Shown piece after piece: positions 1 to 8,616 of a DNA stretch of 22,323 nucleotides (position 1 is its first letter; each line of letters begins with the position of its first letter). Under the pieces are notes generated by a model. That model was not told the DNA's origin. It saw nothing but the letters and a program-made list of their open reading frames with translations, and did not search any database. The stretch covers positions 1,748,399 to 1,770,721 of the forward strand of contig CP070800.1 in assembly GCA_020343555.1 (NCBI GenBank). The letters are read 5' to 3'. The stretch comes from Dehalococcoidales bacterium (GTDB taxonomy: Bacteria; Chloroflexota; Dehalococcoidia; Dehalococcoidales; UBA2162). A program made the translations under genes and the position numbers.

Positions 1-690
1 AAACAGGTTGCTCTGAATCATGGAGTATATGCCACTTTCATGCCGAAACCGGTATTTGGTATTAACGGTAGCGGTATGCATGTTCACCAGTCGCTGTTTG
101 AAGGTGGTAAGAATGCTTTCTTTGACGCTAACGATGAGTACTTCCTTTCAAAGATTGCTAAGAGTTATATCGCCGGTCTTCTGAAATATGCTCCGGAATT
201 TACCTGTGTCGCAAACCAGTGGGTGAACTCATACAAGAGACTCGTCCCGGGATATGAGGCGCCGGTTTATCTCTCATGGGCAAGACGAAACAGGTCCGAC
301 CTTGTTCGCGTACCGGAATATCGTCCAGGCAGGGAAAACGCTACCAGGATTGAGTTCAGGTCACCTGATCCTGCCTGTAATCCTTACCTGGCGTTTAGTG
401 TCATGCTGGCTGCCGGACTTGCAGGTATCGAAGAGGGACTCGAACCGCCTGCACCAGTTGAAGAAAACGTTTATGAAATGAGCGAAGAGGAACGAAATAA
501 CAGGGGCATCGGAACTTTACCCGCTAGCCTGCTGGAAGCCGTCCAACTTACGGAAAAGAGCGAACTGGTAAGGAAAGCCCTGGGTGACCACGTTTTCGAA
601 AACTTTGTCGCTAACAAGAAGATCGAGTGGGATGAGTATCGAACTCAAGTAACTGAATACGAACTCAATAAATACCTTCCCATATTGTAG
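1..690 (+). CDS. glnA: Glutamine synthetase, class I, C-terminal part (5' end outside window)
   Basis: Glutamine synthetase makes glutamine from glutamate, ammonia and ATP in the cytoplasm and is the main ammonia-assimilating enzyme. The frame is open from base 1, so the start lies upstream; about 229 residues are visible of a family that is usually 440-470 long. Recognisable catalytic-domain blocks are FGINGSGMHVHQSLF (metal/ATP-binding His region), PGYEAPVYLSWARRNRSD (substrate loop) and RIEFRSPDPACNPYLAF (the conserved R-x-E-x-R). The segment ENVYEMSEEER resembles the GSI-alpha type of Firmicutes and Thermotoga rather than the adenylylated GSI-beta type, where an adenylylated Tyr sits in this area. 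That subtype call is by eye. nadE follows after 35 nt on the same strand, so co-transcription is likely. The upstream promoter, where nitrogen control would act, is not in view. Confidence 0.97.
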   Translation, partial: KQVALNHGVYATFMPKPVFGINGSGMHVHQSLFEGGKNAFFDANDEYFLSKIAKSYIAGLLKYAPEFTCVANQWVNSYKRLVPGYEAPVYLSWARRNRSDLVRVPEYRPGRENATRIEFRSPDPACNPYLAFSVMLAAGLAGIEEGLEPPAPVEENVYEMSEEERNNRGIGTLPASLLEAVQLTEKSELVRKALGDHVFENFVANKKIEWDEYRTQVTEYELNKYLPIL

Positions 691-725
691 TAAAGCGAAA
701 AAATGTAATAAGGGATTGAAATACT

Positions 726-2462
726 ATGCGCCGTTTGAGAATCGGAATGGCTCAGATTAATACGACTGTGGGCGATTTTGAGGGAAACGGGCAAAAAATC
801 CTGACAAAAATAAAAGAGTCCAGGTCTTCGGGAGTTGATTTACTGACATTTCCGGAACTCACGATATGCGGGTATCCACCCGAAGACCTGCTTTTTAAAC
901 CCAAGTTTATCTCAGAAAACAAGCGAACTCTTGAGTCAATCATCAAGGCATCTTCAGCAATAACAGTCATCATTGGATTTGTTGATTCTAAGGATGATAT
1001 TTTCAATGCTGCAGCCGTAATACACGATGGCGATCTGGCTGGAGTATATCATAAGATATTCCTCCCTAATTACGGCGTGTTTGACGAAGACAGATATTTC
1101 CGGGCAGGAACCGAGTGCTCTGTGTGGGAAGTCGGTGATATCAAATTCGGGGTGAATATCTGTGAAGACATTTGGTATGAAGCCGGTCCGGCTACCACTC
1201 AGGCTTATTCAGGAGCCGAAATAATCATAAATATCAGCGCGTCTCCATATCATTTCGGCAGAGGTAGTATCAGGGAACGTATGATCTCTACCAGGGCAGC
1301 AGATAATGTTGCAGTTTTCGTCTACAATAACCTGGTTGGAGGTCAGGACGAACTGGTTTTCGATGGTAATAGTCTTGTCATGGATGAGACCGGAACACTG
1401 ATCGCACAAGGTAAACAATTCGAAGAAGACCTGATTATTGCTGATATAGATGTCGAATCCGTGTTCCGCGCGAGACTGCATGATCCCAGGTGGAGAAAAG
1501 AATTGCTGCTTCACGAGGAACAGGGATGGCGACAGATTGGGAAAATCATCGTTTCCGAGATTCCATACAGCACGAACAAACCGATTTTACCTTCAAGACA
1601 GGTTGAATCTCTTGATCAAAATGCTGAAGTTTACAACGCCCTTGTACTCGGTACTCACGACTATATTCGAAAAAACGGGTTTGAGAAAGTCCTTATCGGG
1701 CTTTCGGGAGGGATCGATTCGAGTCTTGTGGCGGCAGTGGCAGTCGACGCACTGGGTAATGAAAACGTGATCGGCGTGGCTATGCCTTCCAGGTATTCGT
1801 CACCGGGAAGTGAATCGGACGCAGAGTTAATGGCAAAGAATTTAGGAATAAAATTTCTCACGATCCCGATTGAAAAAGCCTTTAAAGCATATCTTGAGAT
1901 GCTGGAAGAACCTTTCGCAGGACTGGAACCTAATGTGGCTGAGGAGAACCTGCAGGCGCGGATCAGGGGAAATATCCTCATGGCACTGTCCAATAAGTTC
2001 GGCTGGCTGGTATTGACTACGGGTAATAAAAGCGAAACAGCTACGGGTTATTCTACCCTTTATGGAGACATGGCTGGAGGTTTCGCAATAATAAAAGACG
2101 TACCGAAAACACTGGTCTACGAGTTGTGTGAATATCGGAACTCCATTTCAGATACTGAAATTATTCCGCAAACGGTTATTACAAAACCTCCTTCGGCAGA
2201 ACTGAGACCGGATCAGAAAGATATTGACTCTCTGCCCCCATATGAGATACTCGATCCTATATTGACAGCATATGTCGAAGAAGACAAGAGCATCGAGCAA
2301 ATTGTTGCCCTCGGAACAGAGGAAAAATTTGTCAGACAGGCAGCACGGCTTGTAGATGGCAGCGAATACAAGAGGCGCCAGGCTCCTCCCGGAATTAAAA
2401 TCACCCCGAGGGCTTTTGGAAAAGATAGAAGATTACCGATAACGAACCGCTTCAAAGGTTAG
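726..2462 (+). CDS. nadE: Glutamine-dependent NAD+ synthetase
   Basis: This enzyme catalyses the last step of NAD+ synthesis, amidating nicotinic acid adenine dinucleotide with ATP and ammonia released from glutamine. The 578-residue protein has two domains. Residues about 1-270 are a nitrilase-type glutaminase with the Glu-Lys-Cys triad at Glu44 (FPELTICGYPPEDL), Lys110 (YHKIFLPN) and Cys146 (GVNICEDIWYE). Residues about 295-578 are the NAD synthetase ATP-pyrophosphatase domain with the P-loop SGGIDSS at 327-333, TGNKSETATGYSTLYGD further on and the usual terminal ITNRFKG. The long two-domain form means glutamine, not free ammonia, is the expected nitrogen donor. The ATG at 726 gives the usual N-terminus (RIGMAQINTTVGDFEGN); the ribosome site before it (AGGGA) is weak. 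It lies between glnA and carA, which fits a glutamine-use cluster. Confidence 0.97.
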   Translation: MRRLRIGMAQINTTVGDFEGNGQKILTKIKESRSSGVDLLTFPELTICGYPPEDLLFKPKFISENKRTLESIIKASSAITVIIGFVDSKDDIFNAAAVIHDGDLAGVYHKIFLPNYGVFDEDRYFRAGTECSVWEVGDIKFGVNICEDIWYEAGPATTQAYSGAEIIINISASPYHFGRGSIRERMISTRAADNVAVFVYNNLVGGQDELVFDGNSLVMDETGTLIAQGKQFEEDLIIADIDVESVFRARLHDPRWRKELLLHEEQGWRQIGKIIVSEIPYSTNKPILPSRQVESLDQNAEVYNALVLGTHDYIRKNGFEKVLIGLSGGIDSSLVAAVAVDALGNENVIGVAMPSRYSSPGSESDAELMAKNLGIKFLTIPIEKAFKAYLEMLEEPFAGLEPNVAEENLQARIRGNILMALSNKFGWLVLTTGNKSETATGYSTLYGDMAGGFAIIKDVPKTLVYELCEYRNSISDTEIIPQTVITKPPSAELRPDQKDIDSLPPYEILDPILTAYVEEDKSIEQIVALGTEEKFVRQAARLVDGSEYKRRQAPPGIKITPRAFGKDRRLPITNRFKG

Positions 2463-2479
2463 TGATTTTCCTGTACAAT
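2451..2479 (+). promoter_or_regulatory. Candidate sigma70-like promoter for carAB
   Basis: TTCAAA (2451-2456) is followed after exactly 17 nt by TACAAT (2474-2479), matching 4/6 and 5/6 of the TTGACA/TATAAT consensus. It overlaps the last codons of nadE and would start transcription near 2486, about 17 nt before the carA ATG. Its presence suggests carAB can be expressed apart from glnA-nadE. This is pattern matching only. Confidence 0.35.
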
Positions 2480-2502
2480 AGTAATAAACCTCAAAGGAAA
2501 GT

Positions 2503-3594
2503 ATGCAAAAACAGGCTATCTTAGCTCTGGAAGACGGCTCAATCCATACCGGTTACGCTTTAGGTGCCGAAACCGATGCTTTCGGAGAAGTTGTCTTCTG
2601 TACCAGTATGATCGGATACCAGGAAATGCTTACCGATCCTTCCTACGCAGGACAGATCCTCGTTCCAACTTATCCGTTGATTGGAAACTATGGAATCAAC
2701 AAGCAGGATTTTGAGTCGGCGGGTATACGAGTCAGGGGATTTATTGTAAGAGAAGAATGCTCAGAACCAAGTCATTATCTGAACCAGAGGACGGTACACC
2801 AATATCTTTCCGATAGCGGAATTCCTGGAATTCAGGGAGTCGACACGCGTGCCATTACAAGGCGTCTCCGTTCGGCTGGCGTGATGATGGGTTTGATAAC
2901 GAGTGATAAAACTCCAGAGCAGGCACTGGAAAAACTGAAGAAAGTACCGAATTATGATTCGACTGATTATGTTAAGGAAGTTACCACTCCGGAATTATAT
3001 CGGTGGAGACCCGGAACACCCAAGCTTCCATATCACGTGGTAGTGCTGGATTGTGGTCTCAAGTTCAATATACTCCGCCTTTTGAATCAGCACGATTGCG
3101 GTGTGACCGTCGTTCCCTGTACCTCTTCCGTGGATGAAATAATGTCGCAAAATCCCGATGGTATCCTGTTTTCACCAGGTCCCGGAGATCCTGCTCTGCT
3201 GGATTACTTGATGGAGACAACCAGGAAACTGATAGATAAAAAACCGATCATGGGGATATGTCTTGGCAGTCAGCTTATAGCCAGATCGTTTGGAGCGAAA
3301 ACATTCAAGCTCAAGTTTGGTCATCGAGGCGGTAATCATCCGGTACGTGAACTGGCGAATGGAAGAATCCATATCACCGCTCAAAACCATGGCTATGCAG
3401 TAGATCCTGATACCATCGGGAACGAGCTAGAAATTACTCATTTGAATCTCAATGATGGTACCGTGGAAGGCATTAAGCACAAAGAACTTCCTGTTTTTGC
3501 TATCCAGTATCACTCGGAAGCGTCCCCTGGTCCATTGGATAACACCTATCTTTTTCAGAGATTCTTAGAAATGATAAAAGCTGGAAAGGTATAA
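2503..3594 (+). CDS. carA: Carbamoyl-phosphate synthase small (glutaminase) subunit
   Basis: CarA hydrolyses glutamine and channels ammonia to CarB for carbamoyl phosphate, the precursor of pyrimidines and arginine. The protein is 363 residues, a normal length. The N-terminal CarA domain includes [20 protein letters not shown]. The C-terminal class I amidotransferase domain carries the nucleophile Cys253 in [11 protein letters not shown] and the partner residues His337 and Glu339 in [21 protein letters not shown] and [11 protein letters not shown] are CarA-specific blocks. In E. coli the residue three after the nucleophile is His (GICLGHQ); here it is Ser, a position known to vary between CarA lineages. 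An AAAGGA ribosome site ends 4 nt before the ATG. The stop lies 1 nt before the carB start, so the two subunits are made from one message in near-equal amounts. Confidence 0.97.
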   Translation: MQKQAILALEDGSIHTGYALGAETDAFGEVVFCTSMIGYQEMLTDPSYAGQILVPTYPLIGNYGINKQDFESAGIRVRGFIVREECSEPSHYLNQRTVHQYLSDSGIPGIQGVDTRAITRRLRSAGVMMGLITSDKTPEQALEKLKKVPNYDSTDYVKEVTTPELYRWRPGTPKLPYHVVVLDCGLKFNILRLLNQHDCGVTVVPCTSSVDEIMSQNPDGILFSPGPGDPALLDYLMETTRKLIDKKPIMGICLGSQLIARSFGAKTFKLKFGHRGGNHPVRELANGRIHITAQNHGYAVDPDTIGNELEITHLNLNDGTVEGIKHKELPVFAIQYHSEASPGPLDNTYLFQRFLEMIKAGKV

Positions 3595-3595
3595 A

Positions 3596-6500
3596 TTGGC
3601 GGATAAACCGGAAAAAGTTCTTATCATCGGTTCAGGTCCGATAATTATCGGACAGGCGGCTGAGTTTGATTATGCCGGAGCTCAGGCATGTAAAGCGATG
3701 CGTGAGGAAGGAATTGTTTCCGTACTCGTAAATTCAAACCCGGCAACAATTATGACCGATGAAGGCATTGCTGATATCACCTATATCGAACCCTTAACCG
3801 TCGACATGGTAGCAAGAATTATTGAGAAGGAAAGACCGGATGGACTACTTCCCACGCTTGGGGGACAGACAGGTCTTAATTTGGCCGTTCAACTTGCCGA
3901 AGCTGGTATTCTTGAAAAATATAATGTTCGTTCTCTTGGTACTCCTATTCAGACAATAAGGAATGCTGAAGATCGTGAGTTATTTAAGCAGCTTCTCTTA
4001 AGTATCAATGAGCCCGTTCCCGGTAGTTACACTGTAACTACAATAGAACAGGCAAGAGAAGTGGCAAATGAACTTGGCTTGCCGTTGATCGTTCGACCTG
4101 CATATACCCTTGGTGGCACTGGAGGTGGGATCGCGAATAACTGGGAAGAGTTGGAATCAGTTGTATCCAGGGGACTCTCGAACAGTCCAATTTCTCAGGT
4201 GTTGCTTGAACAGTCGGTTGTCGGATGGAAAGAGATTGAGTACGAGGTTATGCGTGACAGCGCCAATAACTGCATAACCGTCTGTAATATGGAGAATTTC
4301 GATCCCATGGGTGTTCACACCGGGGACAGCATAGTTGTTGCTCCAAGCCAGACACTTTCTAATAAAGAATACCAGATGCTTCGGACGGCCAGTTTAAACA
4401 TAATCAGAGCTCTGGGTATCGAAGGTGGCTGTAACGTGCAGTTTGCTCTGGACCCAGTCAGCAGCAATTATTACGTTATCGAGGTGAATCCCCGGGTAAG
4501 TCGAAGTTCTGCTCTTGCAAGTAAGGCGACCGGTTATCCGATAGCACGTGTAGCATCCAAGATAGCGGTTGGAAGAACGCTTGACGAGATTCCCAACCAG
4601 GTGACTGGTAAGACGATGGCCTCATTCGAACCTGCGCTGGATTATGTCGTAGTAAAAATACCGTCATGGCCGTTCGATAAGTTTTCGCCGAATAATCGCG
4701 TTATCGGAACCCAAATGAAAGCCACCGGTGAAGCAATGGCTATCGACAGGTGCTTCGAAGCAGCGTTGCAAAAAGCCGTACGCTCGTTGGAAACCAACAG
4801 GAAGTCACTCCTCTGGGAAGCCCCCGAATGGGAATGGTATTCAGACTTTAACGCTTTTCCGATGGAACCAAATGATTTACGGTTATGGGCAGTTACTTCG
4901 GCAATCAGGAAAGGGATCACTCCCGAGGAAATATCGGAACGCACACATATCGACCTTTGGTTTACAAAGAAACTCCAGAACATCGTTGAAATGGAGAACA
5001 GACTTCGTTCTGAACCACTTACCCAGGAACTAATCTGGCAGGTAAAAAGACTCGGTTTTTCCGACGAACAGATTGCTGAACTGGTCGGAGGATCGAGTAC
5101 TCACATAAGTGAATTGCGGGAAAGCTGGGGTATACAGGCAGTATACAAGACAGTGGATACCTGTGCAGCCGAGTTCGACGCCACCACCCCCTATTATTAC
5201 AGCACTTACGAGACTGAGAATGAAGCTAAACCTACAAACAGGGAGAAAGCAATTGTTGTGGGCAGTGGACCGATACGAATCGGGCAGGGTATCGAGTTCG
5301 ATTACTGTTGCGTACATGCGTCTTTTGCTCTGAGAGATGACGGATTTGAGACGATAATGGTTAACTGTAATCCCGAGACGGTTTCAACCGATTTCGACAC
5401 TTCCGACAAACTTTATTTTGAACCTCTTACTGTTGAAGACGTTATCAACATATACAGGACTGAAAAACCACTTGGCGTCATCGTACAATTCGGCGGACAA
5501 ACACCGTTAAATATTGCGGAAGAGCTGGAAAAATCAGGAGTAAAGATACTCGGAACATCCGTAAACTCGATAGATATCGCGTCAGATCGTGGCCGTTTCA
5601 GGGAGATGATGCAAAAATATGGCATCCCGATGCCCGAATCAGGTACTGCCGAGAGTCTGGAAGAGGCTCTGGAGATAGCGAAACGTATAGGATATCCGAT
5701 AATTCTGCGCCCTTCGTACGTACTCGGTGGCCGTGGAATGGAGATCGTCCACGACGAGGCCAGACTTCGACAGTATGTGAGTACGGCGGTACAAGTGATG
5801 CCAGGCAGACCGGTGCTGATCGAACGCTACCTGGAAGATGCCATCGAAACGGAAGCAGACGCACTTTGTGATGGAGAAGAAGTTATTATACCTGCGATTA
5901 TGGAGCATATTGAATACGCCGGGGTGCATTCAGGTGATGCAGCCTGTGTGTTACCTCCGGTAAGTCTCCCGAAGAAACACATCGATACGATAGAGGAATA
6001 CACAAAACGTATTGCGATGGAGTTAAAGGTTGTCGGTCTTATGAACGTGCAATACGCTATCTGTGATGACACTGTCTATGTGATCGAGGCGAATCCCCGT
6101 GCTTCCCGAACCGTTCCGGTTGTTTCGAAGGTATGCGCAATTCCGATGGCACGACTGGCTACCCAGTTGGTAATGGGTAAAAAGCTGAAGGATCTGGGAC
6201 TGAATTATAACAAAATACCACATTACGGTGTAAAAGAATCTGTTTTCCCCTTCACAATGTTCCCTGACGTCGATCCTGTACTGAGACCTGAGATGAAATC
6301 GACCGGAGAGGTTCTCGGTATCGCTGATTCGTTCGATCTTGCTTACTGGAAAGCCCAGCAGGCGGTAGTACCATTGCCAAAGGAAGGCACGGTCCTGATA
6401 ACTGTCTCCGAGAAAGAAAGAGAAAGGGCGAGAGAAATTGCCGAACAGTTTGCGGAGATCGGTTTTATGATAAAAGCTACAGCCGGTACTCATGCCTATC

Positions 6501-6805
6501 TTACCAGTAAAGGTATTCCTTCCGAGCCGATTCTGAAAGAATATGAGGGTAGACCTAATATCACAGACGCTATAAAAAATGGTGAGATTCAATTGGTTAT
6601 CAATACACCGGTTGGTAAGTTAAGTACTCAGGATGATTCGTACATACGTAAAGCTGCTATTAAATACCGTGTTCCGTACATCACAACTTTGGCCGCTGCT
6701 ACTGCCGCTGTAAAGGGAATAAAAGCTTTCCGCAGGACAATACCTTATGTTAAATCACTTCAGAATTACCATCGTGATATAGCCGATACAGCCAAGAGTA
6801 AATAG
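3596..6805 (+). CDS. carB: Carbamoyl-phosphate synthase large subunit
   Basis: CarB makes carbamoyl phosphate from bicarbonate, two ATP and ammonia delivered by CarA. Its 1069 residues compare with 1073 in E. coli. The two homologous synthetase halves are visible: each begins with a matching block ([17 protein letters not shown] near residue 12, [17 protein letters not shown] near 555) and holds an ATP-grasp domain ([13 protein letters not shown] near 165, [15 protein letters not shown] near 702). The last ~140 residues form the MGS-like allosteric domain, with [20 protein letters not shown] and [10 protein letters not shown]. The start is TTG at 3596, 1 nt after the carA stop; the AAAGG inside the end of carA serves as ribosome site and no suitable ATG is near, so translational coupling to carA is likely. 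Large open frames on the opposite strand here are shadows of this gene. Confidence 0.98.
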   Translation: MADKPEKVLIIGSGPIIIGQAAEFDYAGAQACKAMREEGIVSVLVNSNPATIMTDEGIADITYIEPLTVDMVARIIEKERPDGLLPTLGGQTGLNLAVQLAEAGILEKYNVRSLGTPIQTIRNAEDRELFKQLLLSINEPVPGSYTVTTIEQAREVANELGLPLIVRPAYTLGGTGGGIANNWEELESVVSRGLSNSPISQVLLEQSVVGWKEIEYEVMRDSANNCITVCNMENFDPMGVHTGDSIVVAPSQTLSNKEYQMLRTASLNIIRALGIEGGCNVQFALDPVSSNYYVIEVNPRVSRSSALASKATGYPIARVASKIAVGRTLDEIPNQVTGKTMASFEPALDYVVVKIPSWPFDKFSPNNRVIGTQMKATGEAMAIDRCFEAALQKAVRSLETNRKSLLWEAPEWEWYSDFNAFPMEPNDLRLWAVTSAIRKGITPEEISERTHIDLWFTKKLQNIVEMENRLRSEPLTQELIWQVKRLGFSDEQIAELVGGSSTHISELRESWGIQAVYKTVDTCAAEFDATTPYYYSTYETENEAKPTNREKAIVVGSGPIRIGQGIEFDYCCVHASFALRDDGFETIMVNCNPETVSTDFDTSDKLYFEPLTVEDVINIYRTEKPLGVIVQFGGQTPLNIAEELEKSGVKILGTSVNSIDIASDRGRFREMMQKYGIPMPESGTAESLEEALEIAKRIGYPIILRPSYVLGGRGMEIVHDEARLRQYVSTAVQVMPGRPVLIERYLEDAIETEADALCDGEEVIIPAIMEHIEYAGVHSGDAACVLPPVSLPKKHIDTIEEYTKRIAMELKVVGLMNVQYAICDDTVYVIEANPRASRTVPVVSKVCAIPMARLATQLVMGKKLKDLGLNYNKIPHYGVKESVFPFTMFPDVDPVLRPEMKSTGEVLGIADSFDLAYWKAQQAVVPLPKEGTVLITVSEKERERAREIAEQFAEIGFMIKATAGTHAYLTSKGIPSEPILKEYEGRPNITDAIKNGEIQLVINTPVGKLSTQDDSYIRKAAIKYRVPYITTLAAATAAVKGIKAFRRTIPYVKSLQNYHRDIADTAKSK

Positions 6806-6834
6806 TGCTATAATGGCTACTAGATGTTCGGAGG
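6806..6834 (+). promoter_or_regulatory. Extended -10 promoter and ribosome site of the nrpR-like gene
   Basis: Directly after the carB stop is TGCTATAAT (6806-6814), a perfect extended -10 element (TG-n-TATAAT). No good -35 box is present at 17-18 nt upstream, which is common for extended -10 promoters. A GGAGG ribosome site at 6830-6834 lies 10 nt before the ATG at 6845. The regulator gene may therefore have its own promoter besides read-through from carB. Confidence 0.5.
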
Positions 6835-6844
6835 TTAAAGAGCG

Positions 6845-7846
6845 ATGGACCAGGCTGTCGGCGCTGATGCTGAAAATAAACTAATCACCATACTGAAAAT
6901 TCTCAGTGAATCTTCAGAACCTTTAGGTTCAATTACCATAGCTCGCCGCCTGGAAAATGAAGGCATATTTCTCAGTGAGAGAGCTGTACGATATCATCTC
7001 CGTATTTCAGATGAACGCGGTTACACAAAACCCGAAGGACATGACGGAAGAGCAATAACTCCACTCGGACAACAGGAAGTTAAGGACGCTCTTGCGCCCC
7101 AACACCTTGGATTTGTTCGTGAGAAACTCGAAATGCTTGCCTACCAGACTACCTTCGATCCTGCTAAGAAAACCGGTAAACTATCGATTAACACCTCTGT
7201 TTTTACTGAGAAGAAATATAAAAAAGCTTTAACCGCTATGAAAGATGCGTTCAAACATGACTTATGTGTCAGTAAGCTGGTAGCGGTAGCTTCAGAAGGT
7301 GAAAAGCTGGGTTCCGTGGTAGTCCCGCCGGGTAAAATTGGATTTGCGACTGTCTGTAGTGTGGTTATAAACGGGGTTTTACTCAAGGCAGGAGTTCCTA
7401 CTGAGTTTAAATTTGGCGGAGTTCTGGAGATCAGGAACAGGCAAGCCAGGAGGTTTGTCGGGATTATCGATTACGCAGGTACGTCTCTCGATCCTTCGGA
7501 ACAGTTTATCCGGGCAAGGATGACAGGTGTCAGGGAAGCAGCAAAAACCGGTAATGGTAAAGTTATCGGAGTCTTCAGGACAATGCCTGCAGCAGCCAGG
7601 GAAGCCCTCGATGAAACAATTGCCCTGCTGGGCGATGCTGGTATTCATGGTGTATACACCATAGGAGAAATCAGCGAACCGCTCTGCCAGATAGTCGTGC
7701 CGTTAAACCGTATCGGTGTAATCCAGCTTGGTGGTTTAAACCCGGTAGCCGCGGCGGTTGAAGCCGGAATAGACATGGAAAACATAGCTGAAAGCGGTTT
7801 TATCGATTACGAAGAGCTGCAGCCGTTCGATAAGCTTCTCAGTTAG
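6845..7846 (+). CDS. NrpR-like nitrogen regulator (winged helix plus one NrpR regulatory domain)
   Basis: NrpR was described in methanogens as a repressor of nitrogen-assimilation genes such as nif and glnA, released from DNA by 2-oxoglutarate. This 333-residue protein begins with a winged-helix domain at about residues 9-75, including SERAVRYHLRISDERGYT followed by an RAITPLGQQEV strand typical of the family. One regulatory domain (DUF128/NRD) spans about 85-325, with VVPPGKIGFATVCSVVINGV, LKAGVPTEFKFGG and GVIQLGGLNPVAAAVEAGI. Some archaeal NrpR proteins carry two such domains; this one has only one. It follows carB by 39 nt in a cluster that starts with glnA, and is probably the local nitrogen-responsive regulator. 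Direct targets in this organism are not shown. I saw no GGAA-N6-TTCC operator in the intergenic DNA here; the glnA promoter is outside the window. Confidence 0.9.
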   Translation: MDQAVGADAENKLITILKILSESSEPLGSITIARRLENEGIFLSERAVRYHLRISDERGYTKPEGHDGRAITPLGQQEVKDALAPQHLGFVREKLEMLAYQTTFDPAKKTGKLSINTSVFTEKKYKKALTAMKDAFKHDLCVSKLVAVASEGEKLGSVVVPPGKIGFATVCSVVINGVLLKAGVPTEFKFGGVLEIRNRQARRFVGIIDYAGTSLDPSEQFIRARMTGVREAAKTGNGKVIGVFRTMPAAAREALDETIALLGDAGIHGVYTIGEISEPLCQIVVPLNRIGVIQLGGLNPVAAAVEAGIDMENIAESGFIDYEELQPFDKLLS

Positions 7847-7857
7847 TTATTCTGCAA

Positions 7858-8430
7858 TTATTTTCTCAGATCAAGCCCCATACCGAAGGCTTTTCCAACC
7901 GGTTCGCCGAATGCTTGATAGTCCGCTTCAGGCCTGGGATTGAACGCGAAAGGTTTTATCTTGTTTACATCCGGTCGTCCGTCAGTAAGACATTCTTCGC
8001 TTATATAAGTTTCCTTGATCTCACCAACGACAAGTACATGACTGCCTACATCCAGCATGTGCATTACCTTACATTCAAGGTTAACCGGACATTGTTCTAC
8101 CATCGGAGCAGTTTCTACTTTCCCATAAAACACGTCGAATCCACACACGTTTACCTTGTCTACTTTGCTTCCGGACTCGATGCCACAATAATCCGTTTCT
8201 TTCGCTATATCGACAGAAGGGACATTTACCGAAAAAGTGTTATTCTGGTGTATTCCCTTTAATGTATAGCGGCTGTGACGTATCCCGACGGTGATCACAG
8301 GCGGTTCTCCTCCGGCGATACCAGACCAGGCAGCAGTCATGAAGTTGGGTTTACCGCCCACGTTTGCCCCGATAAGGAAAGCCGGCATAGGATAGACAAC
8401 CGTTTTGTGCTCAATTGTTACTTTCGACAT
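7858..8430 (-). CDS. Flavin reductase-like (FMN-binding split-barrel) protein
   Basis: The 190-residue protein belongs to the flavin reductase-like/flavoredoxin family, small cytoplasmic FMN proteins that pass electrons to partner oxidoreductases or free flavin. The split-barrel core is about residues 8-165. Telling segments are YPMPAFLIGANVGGKPNFMT and AWSGIAGGEPPVITVGIRHS at the N-terminus, followed by NTFSVNVPS, then CPVNLECKVMHMLDVGSHVL and VVGEIKE. The C-terminal KIKPFAFNPRPEADYQAFGE is typical of anaerobe members. The ATG at 8430 is preceded on the reverse strand by a GGAGAG ribosome site. It converges on the nrpR-like gene with only 11 nt between stops and no terminator there. The electron partner cannot be told from the sequence, and no neighbour is an obvious one. 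Confidence 0.88.
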   Translation of the reverse strand: MSKVTIEHKTVVYPMPAFLIGANVGGKPNFMTAAWSGIAGGEPPVITVGIRHSRYTLKGIHQNNTFSVNVPSVDIAKETDYCGIESGSKVDKVNVCGFDVFYGKVETAPMVEQCPVNLECKVMHMLDVGSHVLVVGEIKETYISEECLTDGRPDVNKIKPFAFNPRPEADYQAFGEPVGKAFGMGLDLRK

Positions 8431-8456
8431 TTCCTATCTCTCCAATTTAATTATTA

Positions 8457-8485
8457 GCTATATTTCTTAAAGCGTAATTGCGCAA
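8457..8485 (-). promoter_or_regulatory. Weak candidate promoter for the flavin reductase-like gene
   Basis: On the reverse strand, TTGCGC (8480-8485) is followed after 17 nt by TATAGC (8457-8462), matching 3/6 and 4/6 of the consensus. The -35 half lies inside the tandem octamer array, so a protein bound there would interfere with it. A better -10 (TATAAT, reverse strand, 8523-8528) exists upstream but lacks a -35 partner. Either could be used. Confidence 0.25.
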
Positions 8486-8503
8486 ATGCGTATATGCGTT
8501 ATC
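8472..8503. repeat. Four tandem 8-bp units (GCGyAwwT-like) in a divergent promoter region
   Basis: Four consecutive octamers are seen: GCGTAATT (8472-8479), GCGCAAAT (8480-8487), GCGTATAT (8488-8495) and GCGTTATC (8496-8503). All share GCG at the start, and A/T-rich bases fill the rest. The array sits in the 186-nt gap between the divergently read flavin reductase-like and rad50 genes, which is otherwise AT-rich with no gene. It could be an operator for a regulator of either gene, or a remnant of slippage. Confidence 0.6.
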
Positions 8504-8568
8504 CTACGTACGGTATATATTAATTATAGTTTTCCATTCCAAACAATAGCAAACAGTAATATCCTTTG

Positions 8569-8577
8569 TGGTAAAAT
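8569..8577 (+). promoter_or_regulatory. Extended -10 element upstream of rad50/sbcC
   Basis: TGGTAAAAT (8569-8577) fits TG-n-TATAAT with one mismatch. It would start transcription near 8584, about 33 nt before the gene. No good -35 hexamer was found at 16-18 nt upstream. Confidence 0.4.
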
Positions 8578-8588
8578 ATGGGGTAAAT

Positions 8589-8599
8589 CCGGTTACCGG
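8589..8599. repeat. Palindrome CCGGT-T-ACCGG overlapping the rad50 ribosome site
   Basis: Positions 8589-8599 form a perfect 5-bp inverted repeat around one base, and its last two bases begin the GGAGGAG ribosome site (8598-8604). The loop is too small for an RNA hairpin, so a DNA-binding site is the more likely meaning if it has one. The ribosome site is 14 nt from the ATG, longer than usual. Confidence 0.4.
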
Positions 8600-8616
8600 A
8601 GGAGTTTTCGGAACAG

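Noticed and set aside
6023..6592. Reverse-strand open frame of 189 codons opposite the end of carB
   Set aside because: It lies wholly inside the well-supported carB gene, shows no recognisable domain and has no clear ribosome site; it is a shadow frame.
7847..7857. Terminator between the convergent nrpR-like and flavin-reductase genes
   Set aside because: Only 11 nt separate the stops and no stable stem with a T run was found around them.
8472..8503. Reading the octamer array as a CRISPR or phage iteron origin
   Set aside because: The units are 8 bp with no spacers, and no cas or replication gene is nearby.
691..8616. Archaeal NrpR operator (GGAA-N6-TTCC) in the intergenic gaps of the nitrogen cluster
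   Set aside because: None was found by eye in the gaps before nadE, carA, nrpR or around the flavin reductase gene; the most likely site, the glnA promoter, is outside the window.
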